The notes beneath the pieces were generated by a model. The model was not told the DNA's origin. It was given only the letters and a program-made list of their open reading frames with translations, and did no database searches. This document shows, one piece after another, positions 1 through 7,503 of a stretch of DNA of 64,000 nucleotides. The translations under genes and the position numbers were made by a program. Source of the DNA: JAMWCX01 sp964352425 (lineage in GTDB: Bacteria > Omnitrophota > Gorgyraeia > 2-01-FULL-45-10); NCBI GenBank assembly GCA_964352425.1, contig CAYGRZ010000002.1, positions 1 through 64,000 on the forward strand. Direction: 5' to 3'. Position 1 is the first letter of the stretch. Every line of letters starts with the position of its first letter.

Positions 1-55
1 GGCCTCTGGCCGAAAGCACATTGGCTGGTCAGGAGGCCGCCTCAGGCGGCCGGAT
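1..55. repeat. 55-bp direct repeat, copy A
   Basis: This stretch is identical base for base to 1591-1645. The two copies lie on either side of the XRE/ImmA gene pair. The 3' part contains a perfect hairpin (ggccgcc-tca-ggcggcc). The copy is cut by the window start, so the repeat may be longer. Confidence 0.9.
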
Positions 56-103
56 GACCGAATCCTGATCTCTGGTTTACTTTCCGGGTGGTTTAGTCGT
101 AAA

Positions 104-700
104 TCAGGCCTTTTTGGTGTCTTTATCGATCCTTCTTAATATAACTTCTCCTGAAACTACGAAATCCCGGGCTAATAATTCAACTACTCTATCCATGATA
201 ACTGCGTCATTTTTTATGCCTAAAGCCCTGATTTGTTTTGAGTGATATTTTAATCTCTTCTCCAGATGATGGCCCTGCACGAGAACTAATCCGGCGAATT
301 GATTTGCCTGCCATTCAAGCCAGGACCATTCATTTTCCGGGAATGTCTCCATGAAATCCTTCCAATCTCCGGTCGTATTGAATCCGCGATGTCTATAAAC
401 ACCTTCATGCATAACTGCATGGCCTACCTCATGGGCTGGGGTAAAGCGATATCGTCCCTGCCTGTGTTTGAACACATATTCGTCCACGGAAATGTTTGAC
501 AGATCCGATGATATAAAGCCGTCTATTTCTATTATTTCATGGAGCCCGGGTATAGGGATGATATCAATACCGAGCTTAAATTCTACTATCTCTTCGATTG
601 GGGTAGGGTAGGCATCTTTCGGATGGTATTTACGCAGGAAATCTGCCGCTATTTTCTTTATATGATCGTGATTTTTATAAGGAACAAATACATCTGACAT
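104..700 (-). CDS. ImmA/IrrE-family metallo-endopeptidase
   Basis: The 198-residue product has the zinc-protease motif HEVGH at residues 90-94, preceded by a short helical N-terminus and followed by a helical C-terminus with a conserved-looking WLEWQANQFAG segment that could supply the third zinc ligand. ImmA/IrrE peptidases cleave or inactivate an XRE-type repressor and are found in mobile elements, toxin-antitoxin-like pairs and stress regulons. Its start lies 3 bp after the stop of the XRE gene (704-1072), so the two are almost certainly co-transcribed in the usual regulator-protease order. The pair sits between 55-bp direct repeats. The substrate is presumably the neighbouring regulator; that is inference. 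Confidence 0.88.
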   Translation of the reverse strand: MSDVFVPYKNHDHIKKIAADFLRKYHPKDAYPTPIEEIVEFKLGIDIIPIPGLHEIIEIDGFISSDLSNISVDEYVFKHRQGRYRFTPAHEVGHAVMHEGVYRHRGFNTTGDWKDFMETFPENEWSWLEWQANQFAGLVLVQGHHLEKRLKYHSKQIRALGIKNDAVIMDRVVELLARDFVVSGEVILRRIDKDTKKA

Positions 701-703
701 TCT

Positions 704-1072
704 TTACGATTCCTTGATCAATTTTATCAGCTTATCGAGCTTCTCTTTTGAGATCTTCTTACCCCTGATTGTGCGAAATAAGAAAGGCATCCTCGCCACA
801 ATCTCTTTCTCCCTGAGCTCCTTTGGCAGCCGGCCTGATTCCGCGGCCGCAAGGTCAAAGAATTCATACCACTCGTTCGATGCCTCTTTCAGCTTGAGAT
901 GATGAGCGTATTTCTTCAATATCTCATCTTTTGGCGGCGGCAACACGCCTCTTTCGATCTTACTTAAATTCCCGGGATCCATGCTGTGTTTCTCGCAGAA
1001 TTGGCGCAGCGTCAGGCCCAGCTTTATCCTTCTATCCTTAAAATACGAGCCGAATGTTTTACGTCCATCCAT
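704..1072 (-). CDS. XRE-family helix-turn-helix regulator
   Basis: The 122-residue protein has an N-terminal HTH_3 domain (about residues 8-65) with the typical segment MDPGNLSKIERG, then a charged helical C-terminus. I chose the ATG at 1072 because an AAGGAGG ribosome site sits about 11 bases upstream; a GTG nine bases earlier (1081) is the alternative. It is first gene of a two-gene minus-strand operon with an ImmA/IrrE protease. Family knowledge suggests it represses its own promoter and is removed by the protease. A near-dyad (tgta...taca) overlaps the predicted promoter and is a candidate operator. Confidence 0.85.
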   Translation of the reverse strand: MDGRKTFGSYFKDRRIKLGLTLRQFCEKHSMDPGNLSKIERGVLPPPKDEILKKYAHHLKLKEASNEWYEFFDLAAAESGRLPKELREKEIVARMPFLFRTIRGKKISKEKLDKLIKLIKES

Positions 1073-1100
1073 TTTGGTCACCCCCTCCTTGTCTACTATA

Positions 1101-1128
1101 AGTATACCATGTAGTAAAAAAATTACAA
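1101..1128 (-). promoter_or_regulatory. Promoter of the XRE-ImmA operon
   Basis: On the minus strand a -35-like TTGTAA (1123-1128) and a -10 TATACT (1101-1106) are 16 bp apart. A dyad TGTA-N10-TACA (about 1110-1127) overlaps it and may be the regulator's operator. Confidence 0.55.
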
Positions 1129-1176
1129 CACCAAAATACCAAATATTTCTTTTCTAACATTGGGAAGAGTGATGGG

Positions 1177-1305
1177 CTAATGTGCGAGGTTATTCCAGGT
1201 TGAGAGCTGTTTTTGCCAATCGATTTCTTTGGCGATACTGCGGATTTTACGCTCTGTGTTAAATATCTCTCTAAATGCGCCTCTCTGATTTTCAAAAATC
1301 CTTGC
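1177..1305 (-). pseudogene. Fragment of a lost protein-coding gene
   Basis: The minus-strand frame ending at 1177 reads 42 codons with protein-like composition (for example FREIFNTERK and IDWQKQLSTWNN) but has no start. It looks like the surviving C-terminus of a gene disrupted upstream. Family not recognised. Confidence 0.3.
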
Positions 1306-1380
1306 CAATCATAAATAATAACTATATAATAGCGCCATCGACAGCAGAGATAAGTATCAGAGAGCCCTATAACAGGGACG

Positions 1381-1447
1381 CCATCCTTCGACGCGGCCTT
1401 GCCGAAGGCAAGGCCTTGCTCAGGATGGCCCTGAGCCTGTCGAAGGG
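1381..1447. repeat. Palindromic repeat, cttcgacaggctcagg type
   Basis: The sequence contains CCATCCTTCGAC, then CTCAGGATGG, then CCTGAGCCTGTCGAAGG, an arrangement that folds on itself. The same words occur at 63694-63748. It is a dispersed REP-like element rather than a gene. Confidence 0.6.
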
Positions 1448-1564
1448 CCAGTTTGATACCAGTACTTGAGGGGATTCGAAGCCAATTTGCGCCAACCAGC
1501 GGAAGGCGCCGCAATTGCCTACAGCGCTCCCATTAGGTCGCGCTGTTTAACGGCATTGCGGCAT

Positions 1565-1645
1565 GAAATTTGCAGTCGCAAATTTCAAAAGGCCTCTGGC
1601 CGAAAGCACATTGGCTGGTCAGGAGGCCGCCTCAGGCGGCCGGAT
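1565..1645. repeat. Structured repeat with 55-bp copy B
   Basis: Positions 1591-1645 repeat 1-55 exactly. Just upstream is a perfect 9-bp hairpin (gaaatttgc 1565-1573 with gcaaatttc 1578-1586), followed by ggcc-tct-ggcc and ggccgcc-tca-ggcggcc hairpins. The whole 1450-1645 interval is non-coding and highly foldable. Confidence 0.75.
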
Positions 1646-1671
1646 AGCGTGGGGTAAATTAGGGCAATAAA

Positions 1672-1716
1672 AGTTAGAAATTCTAACTTGCCATGCTTTC
1701 CTATTTATGGTATACT
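1672..1716 (+). promoter_or_regulatory. Promoter and operator of the AbrB-RelE module
   Basis: TTGCCA (1688-1693) and TATACT (1711-1716) are 17 bp apart. A 17-bp perfect dyad (agttagaa-a-ttctaact, 1672-1688) abuts the -35 element. AbrB-type antitoxins commonly autoregulate through such a site. Confidence 0.65.
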
Positions 1717-1735
1717 TCTTGTGGAGGTGAGAAAG

Positions 1736-1999
1736 ATGACTATAACAAAGTTAAAAGCCAAGAATCAGCTGACTATTCCGAGCGCAATAGTAAAGCGGAT
1801 GCATTTAAAGATGGATGAGCTGTTTGCTGTGGGTATCGAAGGTAATTATATAACGCTCACTCCTGTGAAGGTCGAGCCGCGCTATACCGCAGAAGAACTT
1901 AAGGCGATCGATCATATCGTAGAAAGCGAGAAGGGCAAGGCCAAGGTTATAAAGCCGGGGAAGGAATTCTCTCGTTATATTAAGAAAGTAACTAAGTGA
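1736..1999 (+). CDS. AbrB/SpoVT-type antitoxin
   Basis: The 87-residue product begins with a swapped-hairpin AbrB domain (residues 1-45, with KLKAKNQLTIPSAIVKRM) and ends in a basic tail that in this family wraps the toxin. The ATG at 1736 follows a GGAGGTGAG ribosome site; a longer in-frame extension to 1688 would overlap the promoter and is rejected. The downstream RelE-like gene begins inside the last codons (GTG at 1996), so the two are translationally coupled, as in type II toxin-antitoxin pairs. The upstream dyad is a likely autoregulatory operator. Confidence 0.85.
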   Translation: MTITKLKAKNQLTIPSAIVKRMHLKMDELFAVGIEGNYITLTPVKVEPRYTAEELKAIDHIVESEKGKAKVIKPGKEFSRYIKKVTK

Positions 2000-2280
2000 A
2001 GAGAATTTTAATCCTGCCATCTTTTGAACGCTCAGTTAAAAAACTAACCCGTCAAAATAAGAATAATCTTGCCGAAAGCTTAGAAAATTTTAATTCATTC
2101 TTGCTCTCGGGAGAAGCGCCTGCCGGATTCGGTTTTAAGAAGATCAACCACGATAAATACGAGTTTCGTGCTAATATTAGGTTACGCGTGGTCGTCAAGG
2201 TAGAAGGCGGGGATTATTATTTGGTATTAGCCGGAAACCATGATGAAGTAAAGAAGTACTTGCGTCATCACAGGGTGTAG
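1996..2280 (+). CDS. RelE/ParE-like toxin
   Basis: The 94-residue protein is rich in Lys/Arg and has the compact alpha-beta pattern of RelE/ParE toxins: N-terminal ILPSFERSVKKL helix, central KYEFRANIRLRVVVK strands and a C-terminal YYLVLAGNHDEV strand. RelE-type members cut mRNA on the ribosome, ParE-type members block gyrase; the sequence alone does not decide which. It starts with GTG overlapping the stop of the AbrB-type antitoxin. This AbrB plus RelE-like order is known, but the pairing here rests on position and size. Confidence 0.8.
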   Translation: MKRILILPSFERSVKKLTRQNKNNLAESLENFNSFLLSGEAPAGFGFKKINHDKYEFRANIRLRVVVKVEGGDYYLVLAGNHDEVKKYLRHHRV

Positions 2281-2327
2281 CGACGAGCCACCAGCGACTA
2301 GCCACTAAATATTATTTGCGACCACAC

Positions 2328-2792
2328 ATGCTCACCATCGACACCCACTACATGTCCGAAGCGCTCAAAGAGGCGCGGAAGGCCTTCGAAGCCGACGAAG
2401 TGCCGGTCGGCACCGTCATTGTCCATGAGGGCAGGATCATCGCCCGGGCGCATAACCAGATAAAGCTCCTCAAAGACCCCACCGCGCATGCCGAGATGAT
2501 AGCCATCACGCAGGCCGCGTCGCATCTCCAGAACGAGCGGCTGCTCGACACCGTCGTTTATTCCACAGTTGAACCCTGCATTATGTGCGCCGGGGCCATG
2601 GTGCTCGGCCGTGTCAAGAGGCTTGTATACGGGGCACGCGAGCCGAAGACGGGCGCGGCTGGCTCGGTCATCAATATCACGAATAGCGCGAAATTAAATC
2701 ACAAAGTTACTGTAACAAGCGGCATCCTGGAAGAAGAGTGCGCCGGCATATTGCGGGAGTTCTTTAAGAAGAAACGCACGCGGCAGAAATAA
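2328..2792 (+). CDS. tadA: tRNA-specific adenosine deaminase TadA
   Basis: TadA converts A34 to inosine in tRNA-Arg(ACG), widening codon reading. The 154-residue protein has the zinc/catalytic motif HAE at residues 54-56 and PCIMC at 83-87, plus the conserved EVPVGTV near the N-terminus. The ATG at 2328 gives the usual family length, and HYMSEAL aligns with the first helix of known TadA proteins; TTG at 2316 is a less likely longer start. It is followed within 35 bp by the exported amidohydrolase gene but is functionally unrelated to it. Confidence 0.93.
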   Translation: MLTIDTHYMSEALKEARKAFEADEVPVGTVIVHEGRIIARAHNQIKLLKDPTAHAEMIAITQAASHLQNERLLDTVVYSTVEPCIMCAGAMVLGRVKRLVYGAREPKTGAAGSVINITNSAKLNHKVTVTSGILEEECAGILREFFKKKRTRQK

Positions 2793-2824
2793 ATGTTGTG
2801 AAGCTCGGAAAAATGGGGGTGCTT

Positions 2825-4546
2825 GTGAAAAAACTATCGATAGTTCTTATGATCGCGGCGTTTACGCTTGTTCCGGCGTTCGCTTCGACCGCCGGCGCGG
2901 CCCAGGCCGAGCCGGACGTCATTTATTATAACGGCACAATCGTTACGCTCGACGCCGCGGGGTCCATAGCCGGCGCGGTCGCCGTTAAAGACGGGAAGTT
3001 CCTGAAGATCGGCGATGCCGACGAAATGAAAAGGCTTGCCGGCCCATCGACGAAGATGGTCGATCTCGGCGGCAGGACGGTCGTGCCGGGACTCATCGAC
3101 GCGCATTGCCATCCGATGGAAGCCATGATGATGAAAGAGACGTGGGTCGATTGCCGTTATCCGGAGACCCCGTCCGTCAAAGAGGCTCTCGAACATATAG
3201 CCGCCTGGGCGAAGAAGACGCCGAAGGGCGAGTGGATCTTCGCGGCGTGCGTCTCGGCGAGCGAAAATAAATTCGAAGAGAAGCGCCTGCCGACGAAAGC
3301 GGAGCTCGATCTGGCGGCTCCGGATAATCCCGTCATGTCCACTAACGGCACCCACATGGGCATAGCGAACTCGGCGGCGTTAAAGAAGCTCGGCATCACG
3401 AAAGGCATGGCAAGGCTTCCTCACGGCGGCTCTGTTATACTCGACAAGGACGGCGAGCCGACGGGCGTATTGACCGACGCCCAGGCCGACGTGCCGACCA
3501 CGCCGACGGCGGCCCAGCTCGAAAAATATTACATGAAGGACATCCAGGAGTTCTGGAACGCGCATGGCTTTACGTCATTCATGGCAATCACGCCTGCGGC
3601 CGCGCTGCCCGTCCTGCAAAAAATAGCGGGAGCCAAGGTGCAGCCGACCATCCGTTACACCACCTCCATCTGGACCTCGGCCAACGGCAAAGATATGCCC
3701 GAAGACCTTGCAAAATTCAAAATGCCTGGGACGGCCGACCCCGCATGGTATACATTCGGCGCCATAAAGGTCTGGATAGACGGCGAGAACGATTGTCGCA
3801 CCGGATTTATGTACGGGCCGTATGTCGGCCATTTCGACACCGATTCCCCCGGCGGCAGAGGCACGCTCGTTACACCCCAGCCGGATGCCGATCATTTTGC
3901 CGGGATCGCCGGCAAGAACGGCGTGATGTGCATGATGCACTGTTCCGGCGATGAAGCGATGGACATCGGCTTGACCGCTTACGAAAACCAGGTAAAAGCG
4001 GGAGCGCCGGCAGCGATACTGCGTATCGAGCATTTCGGGATGTTCCAGATGAGCGATAGCGAGCTCGCCCGGGCAAAGGCTTTGGTCGATAAGGGCTTCA
4101 AGATATCGATCCAGCCGACGTGGCTTCTCGACCTCGTCAAAGCGGACTACGAGAATATGGGGCCCGAGAGGACCGAGACCGGCTTTAAGTTCCGCTCGAT
4201 GATCGACGCGGGCCTCGAGCCGGCCGCAGGTTCCGACGTCACCGGTATCTATCTCGATAATATCAATCCGTTCCTCGCGATCTACTCCAGCGTTACGCGC
4301 CGGTCGGATAAAGGCATCTTCATGCCCGAGGAGGCGGTATCCGTCACCGAGGCGCTCAAGATGTGGACGGTCTGGGCGGCAAAATCGATGGGCGAGCTTG
4401 ACGTGAAAGGCACCATCGAGCCGGGAAAATATGCCGACATGACCGTGCTCTCCGACGACATCCTGACGATGCCGAAGGAGAACCTCAAGGACGTCAGGAT
4501 CCTGAAGACGATCGTCGGCGGCAACGTCGTGTACGAGGCGAAATAG
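2825..4546 (+). CDS. Exported amidohydrolase (YtcJ-like, Amidohydro_3)
   Basis: The product (573 residues from the GTG at 2825) opens with a clear signal peptide (MKKLSIVLMIAAFTLVPAFA) and then the metal-dependent amidohydrolase fold. The first metal ligands are in IDAHCHP (H94, H96), with later candidates MMHCSGDEA and RIEHFGMF, and GSDVTG near the end supplies the catalytic Asp. The family hydrolyses C-N bonds in amides, carbamates or N-formyl compounds; substrate cannot be told. I prefer GTG 2825 because a GGGGGTG ribosome site lies just upstream; 2798 and 2813 are in-frame alternatives. It heads a run of exported genes that includes two Ntn-type amidases. Confidence 0.85.
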   Translation: MKKLSIVLMIAAFTLVPAFASTAGAAQAEPDVIYYNGTIVTLDAAGSIAGAVAVKDGKFLKIGDADEMKRLAGPSTKMVDLGGRTVVPGLIDAHCHPMEAMMMKETWVDCRYPETPSVKEALEHIAAWAKKTPKGEWIFAACVSASENKFEEKRLPTKAELDLAAPDNPVMSTNGTHMGIANSAALKKLGITKGMARLPHGGSVILDKDGEPTGVLTDAQADVPTTPTAAQLEKYYMKDIQEFWNAHGFTSFMAITPAAALPVLQKIAGAKVQPTIRYTTSIWTSANGKDMPEDLAKFKMPGTADPAWYTFGAIKVWIDGENDCRTGFMYGPYVGHFDTDSPGGRGTLVTPQPDADHFAGIAGKNGVMCMMHCSGDEAMDIGLTAYENQVKAGAPAAILRIEHFGMFQMSDSELARAKALVDKGFKISIQPTWLLDLVKADYENMGPERTETGFKFRSMIDAGLEPAAGSDVTGIYLDNINPFLAIYSSVTRRSDKGIFMPEEAVSVTEALKMWTVWAAKSMGELDVKGTIEPGKYADMTVLSDDILTMPKENLKDVRILKTIVGGNVVYEAK

Positions 4547-4574
4547 GACGCACCACCCAAAAGAAGGCGGGCCC

Positions 4575-5837
4575 ATGAAGAGAATGCTGTTGTCGCTGTT
4601 AATTTTGCCGTTTGTTGCAGGCGTGCTTCTTGCAGAGCCTGTCGTGAAAGACGAGGCCCTGCTCACGCAGGGCAAGGATATTTACCAGAGTGTCCGGCAT
4701 ATCGTCATTAAAGGCACGAACGGGGAGATAGGGGAAGCCCTCGGGGATATAGCGCGGAGGGAATACGGCGTCACAAAGCTTTTGCAGTATCCCGACGCCG
4801 TGTACGCGAAAGCAGCGGACATATACCTGCGTGACAATTATCCGGCCTTGAGGGAGAGGGCGCAGGGCGTGGCCGCGTCGTATGATGAAGAGTACGAAGA
4901 TTCCCTTTCTGTCTTCAGCCAGCTTGTGTATGACGCGGGTTCCTGGAACGGCTGTTCGAGCGTTTACTACCCTCCGTCATATACGACAGATACCGGCGGG
5001 CTCCTCGGGCACAATATGGATTATCCGCTCTGTTCGATCAACAAGCTGCTGAAAAGGCCTGAAGAAAACGCTCCCCCCATGTTCACCAGAAATTACGTGA
5101 TCGAGCTCTATCCCGATAAAGGATACGCGTCGATCGGCGTGGGCACGGGCGACCTTCTGAGCGTCGTGACAGGCATGAACGAAAAAGGGCTTATAGCCAT
5201 CCTGCACACCGACAATTACACGCTCATCAATACAGATCCGAAGCCGGATATGTCAGGCCTGGTATTTCCGACACAGATCCTGAGATGCGTCCTCGACAAT
5301 TGCGCGACGGTGGACGAGGCGAAGACGGCGCTCCTGAACAACAAGATCTCACTCACGTTCGAACCGGCGCATCTCCTGATCGCCGACACGAGCGGAAAGT
5401 CGATCTGCGTTGAGATAAACCCGAAGAACGCGAGGGTCGAGATCACCGACAATAACGGTACGCCGCAGATCTTCACCAACCATCCGATATATCGCTTCAA
5501 GGATCCCGCCGGGTTCCCGGCATACAAGCCTTTTGAAGAGGACAATACGTTCGCCAGGTATAATCAGCTGACGGCGCTTTTGGGCACAAAAAAACAGTTC
5601 TCGGCAGACGACGTCATCCATAACCAGGCGCAGGTAGCAGCCCGCTGGAATAATCCGGGCAGGGGGATGGCCAACCCCACCATTCCCAACAGGACGATCT
5701 GGACGGACCTGTATGATCAAAAGACGCTTACGTTAAAAGTGAGGTTCTATCTGAAGGACGGCCCGACAGATCCGGAAACAGGCGATCCCAAAGATCTTGT
5801 CTATTCAGATTTCTTCGCGTATACATTGCAGCGGTAA
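4575..5837 (+). CDS. Exported C45-type Ntn hydrolase (acyl-CoA:6-APA acyltransferase-like)
   Basis: The 420-residue protein has an N-terminal signal peptide (residues 1-20). A segment NGCSSVYYP, followed by GLLGHNMDYP, matches the self-cleavage site of the C45/AAT Ntn family: the Gly126-Cys127 bond would be cut so that Cys127 becomes the N-terminal nucleophile. Family members hydrolyse or transfer acyl amides. About 125 residues precede the Cys, as in AAT-type proenzymes. It lies 28 bp after the amidohydrolase with an AAGAAGGCGGG ribosome site, in the same likely operon. The physiological amide is unknown. Confidence 0.8.
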   Translation: MKRMLLSLLILPFVAGVLLAEPVVKDEALLTQGKDIYQSVRHIVIKGTNGEIGEALGDIARREYGVTKLLQYPDAVYAKAADIYLRDNYPALRERAQGVAASYDEEYEDSLSVFSQLVYDAGSWNGCSSVYYPPSYTTDTGGLLGHNMDYPLCSINKLLKRPEENAPPMFTRNYVIELYPDKGYASIGVGTGDLLSVVTGMNEKGLIAILHTDNYTLINTDPKPDMSGLVFPTQILRCVLDNCATVDEAKTALLNNKISLTFEPAHLLIADTSGKSICVEINPKNARVEITDNNGTPQIFTNHPIYRFKDPAGFPAYKPFEEDNTFARYNQLTALLGTKKQFSADDVIHNQAQVAARWNNPGRGMANPTIPNRTIWTDLYDQKTLTLKVRFYLKDGPTDPETGDPKDLVYSDFFAYTLQR

Positions 5838-5857
5838 TTAAAGCAGGAGGGAAAGGT

Positions 5858-6724
5858 ATGGCATCGATAATGCGTTTCACGGCAGCTCTGCTCGTCCTGA
5901 CACTGGTTGTGTCGGGAGGGGCTCTATGGGCTCAACAGGCCGGACAGATAAAGGCCGGTCAAGGCGCGGCCGCGCCCACGGCTCCGGCAATCGACCAGCG
6001 GGCGCTCGACATGCTGAAGAAGATGAGCGATACGCTGTCTCAGGCCAAGACCGTCGGTTTCCAGGCGCGGAGCATGGTGCCGATCAGGACGCCCGACGGG
6101 ATCTGGATCAACCTGTACGGGACATCCCGGGTCGTCATGCAGGGGCCCGATAAATTATTCGCCAGCACGGGAGGCGACTTCGCCCCGTACGATTTCTACT
6201 ATGACGGAAAGACGATCACGGCGTTCGCGCCGAACAAGAACCTGTATGCCGTGAAGGCTGCCCCGGCGACCGTCGACGAGATGATCGAAGAGGCGTACCG
6301 CAACGACGGCAAATCATTTCCGTACGCCGACATACTTATTTCCGAGCCGTATGCGGCCCTGACCGAGGGCCTTATAAAAGCGTACTATGTCGGGCAGTCG
6401 ACCATCCGGCCATTATCAGGCAAGGGGAGCGTTAAGGCCGATCATCTTGTATTCGCGCACAAGGCAGTCGAATGGCAGATCTGGATCGACACCGACGATC
6501 ACCTGCCGCGGCTTGTCGTGGCGACGTACCTTGACGAGATCAATGAGCCGAGCTATTCGGTGGAGTTCGGCGACTGGAAGCTGAACGAGCCGGTGAGTCC
6601 GGAGACGTTCGTATTCAATAATGCTTCGCAGGCAGCGAGGGTCGAATTCCGCAACCCGTTCCAGGGGCGCCGGATGGCGCCGCCCGGCAGTGCCGCTGCA
6701 GAGACGGCGGGGAGGGCAAAATAA
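5858..6724 (+). CDS. DUF2092 exported protein
   Basis: The 288-residue protein has a signal peptide (residues 1-25) and a body matching DUF2092: ALDMLKKMSDTLSQAKTV, then FYYDGKTITAFAPNKNLYAV and a late VEFGDWKLNEPVSPETF. These proteins resemble the LolA/LolB-type half-barrel that binds lipid or hydrophobic ligands, but their role is not established. A GGAGGGAAAGGT ribosome site precedes the ATG. The stop overlaps the start of the Gly-rich gene (TAATG), indicating coupled translation. The N-terminal Gln/Ala/Pro linker is low complexity. Confidence 0.8.
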   Translation: MASIMRFTAALLVLTLVVSGGALWAQQAGQIKAGQGAAAPTAPAIDQRALDMLKKMSDTLSQAKTVGFQARSMVPIRTPDGIWINLYGTSRVVMQGPDKLFASTGGDFAPYDFYYDGKTITAFAPNKNLYAVKAAPATVDEMIEEAYRNDGKSFPYADILISEPYAALTEGLIKAYYVGQSTIRPLSGKGSVKADHLVFAHKAVEWQIWIDTDDHLPRLVVATYLDEINEPSYSVEFGDWKLNEPVSPETFVFNNASQAARVEFRNPFQGRRMAPPGSAAAETAGRAK

Positions 6725-7431
6725 TGAAGACCTTGAAGATGCTGATATTCACAGCAATAGTGGCGACGTTGGTATTGTGGGGTATCGATGACGTCTTTGC
6801 GCGCGGCGGCGGCGGACATATGGGTGGCGGCGGTTGGAGCGGCGGCCGCGGAGAAGCCGGTCGAGGGGGCGAAGAGCGCCGCGGTGAAGGCCGTGGCGGT
6901 GATCGGGGTGATCGCGGCGGCGGTGACAGGCCGGGCCGCGGCGGTGAGTACCATGGCGGCGACCATGGCGATCACGGAGACCGCAACAGGCCTAACAGGA
7001 ACAACAATAATAACAATAATAACACGACCAACAACGTGAATGTCACCGGCGGCGGTTGGGGCGGCGGTTGGGGTTGGGGCGCCGCGGATGACGCGCTTGC
7101 CGGCATGGCCGTCGGCGCTGCAATAGGCGCGGCGGCATCGCAGCCGTCGACGATCATCGTCGAACAACCGGCGGCGACCGTTGTTCAGCAGACTGCCCCG
7201 GCGGCACCGGCCTACGGAACGCAGGTCACGCAGCTTCCCGGAGGGTGCACGTCACAGAACGTCCATGGCATCATGGCGTATCAATGCGGCTCAACGTGGT
7301 ATCGGCCGTATTTCGGCGCCAACGGCGTCTATTATGAAGTCGTATCTCCGCCGCCCGCTGAAGGCAGTGTCTCTACGGCGCCGGCGCCAATAGAAAATAG
7401 GGACAGACACCTATTTCCAGCTGCAAACTAA
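6724..7431 (+). CDS. Exported Gly/Asn-rich protein of unknown function
   Basis: A signal peptide (residues 1-26) leads into a Gly/Arg/His-rich stretch, a run of eight Asn, a WGGGWGWG patch and a small Ala/Gly hydrophobic segment (ADDALAGMAVGAAIGAAA) like a glycine-zipper. The C-terminal part has two Cys (GGCTSQN, YQCGSTWYRPYF) and could be a small folded domain. The start overlaps the DUF2092 stop, so the two are probably functional partners. The last dozen codons lie in the left arm of a 24-bp inverted repeat, so the C-terminal tail (from about ENRDRHLFP) has been supplied by a repeat element. No function can be assigned. Confidence 0.65.
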   Translation: MKTLKMLIFTAIVATLVLWGIDDVFARGGGGHMGGGGWSGGRGEAGRGGEERRGEGRGGDRGDRGGGDRPGRGGEYHGGDHGDHGDRNRPNRNNNNNNNNTTNNVNVTGGGWGGGWGWGAADDALAGMAVGAAIGAAASQPSTIIVEQPAATVVQQTAPAAPAYGTQVTQLPGGCTSQNVHGIMAYQCGSTWYRPYFGANGVYYEVVSPPPAEGSVSTAPAPIENRDRHLFPAAN

Positions 7432-7461
7432 ATGATGAAATAGGTGTCTGTCCCTATTTTC
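7393..7461. repeat. 24-bp perfect inverted repeat element
   Basis: Arms 7393-7416 and 7438-7461 are exact reverse complements around a 21-bp loop. The left arm encodes the end of the upstream gene; the right arm lies just before the next gene. It may act as a terminator-like hairpin, but its dense coding overlap suggests a miniature repeat insertion. Confidence 0.85.
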
Positions 7462-7503
7462 TCCGAACCAGAAGAGCTGGTAGCGAAAATAAGGAGGTGG
7501 GTG

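Noticed and set aside
1466..1657. A 63-codon plus-strand frame across the structured repeat
   Set aside because: It runs through hairpins and the 55-bp repeat, has no ribosome site, and its sequence is repeated non-coding DNA.
3575..4675. A long minus-strand frame opposite the amidohydrolase
   Set aside because: It is a high-GC shadow; the plus strand carries all family motifs.
6553..7167. A 204-codon minus-strand frame opposite the Gly-rich gene
   Set aside because: Its Ala/Thr/Pro-rich sequence is the antisense of GC-rich Gly codons; the plus-strand gene has a signal peptide and start overlap with its neighbour.
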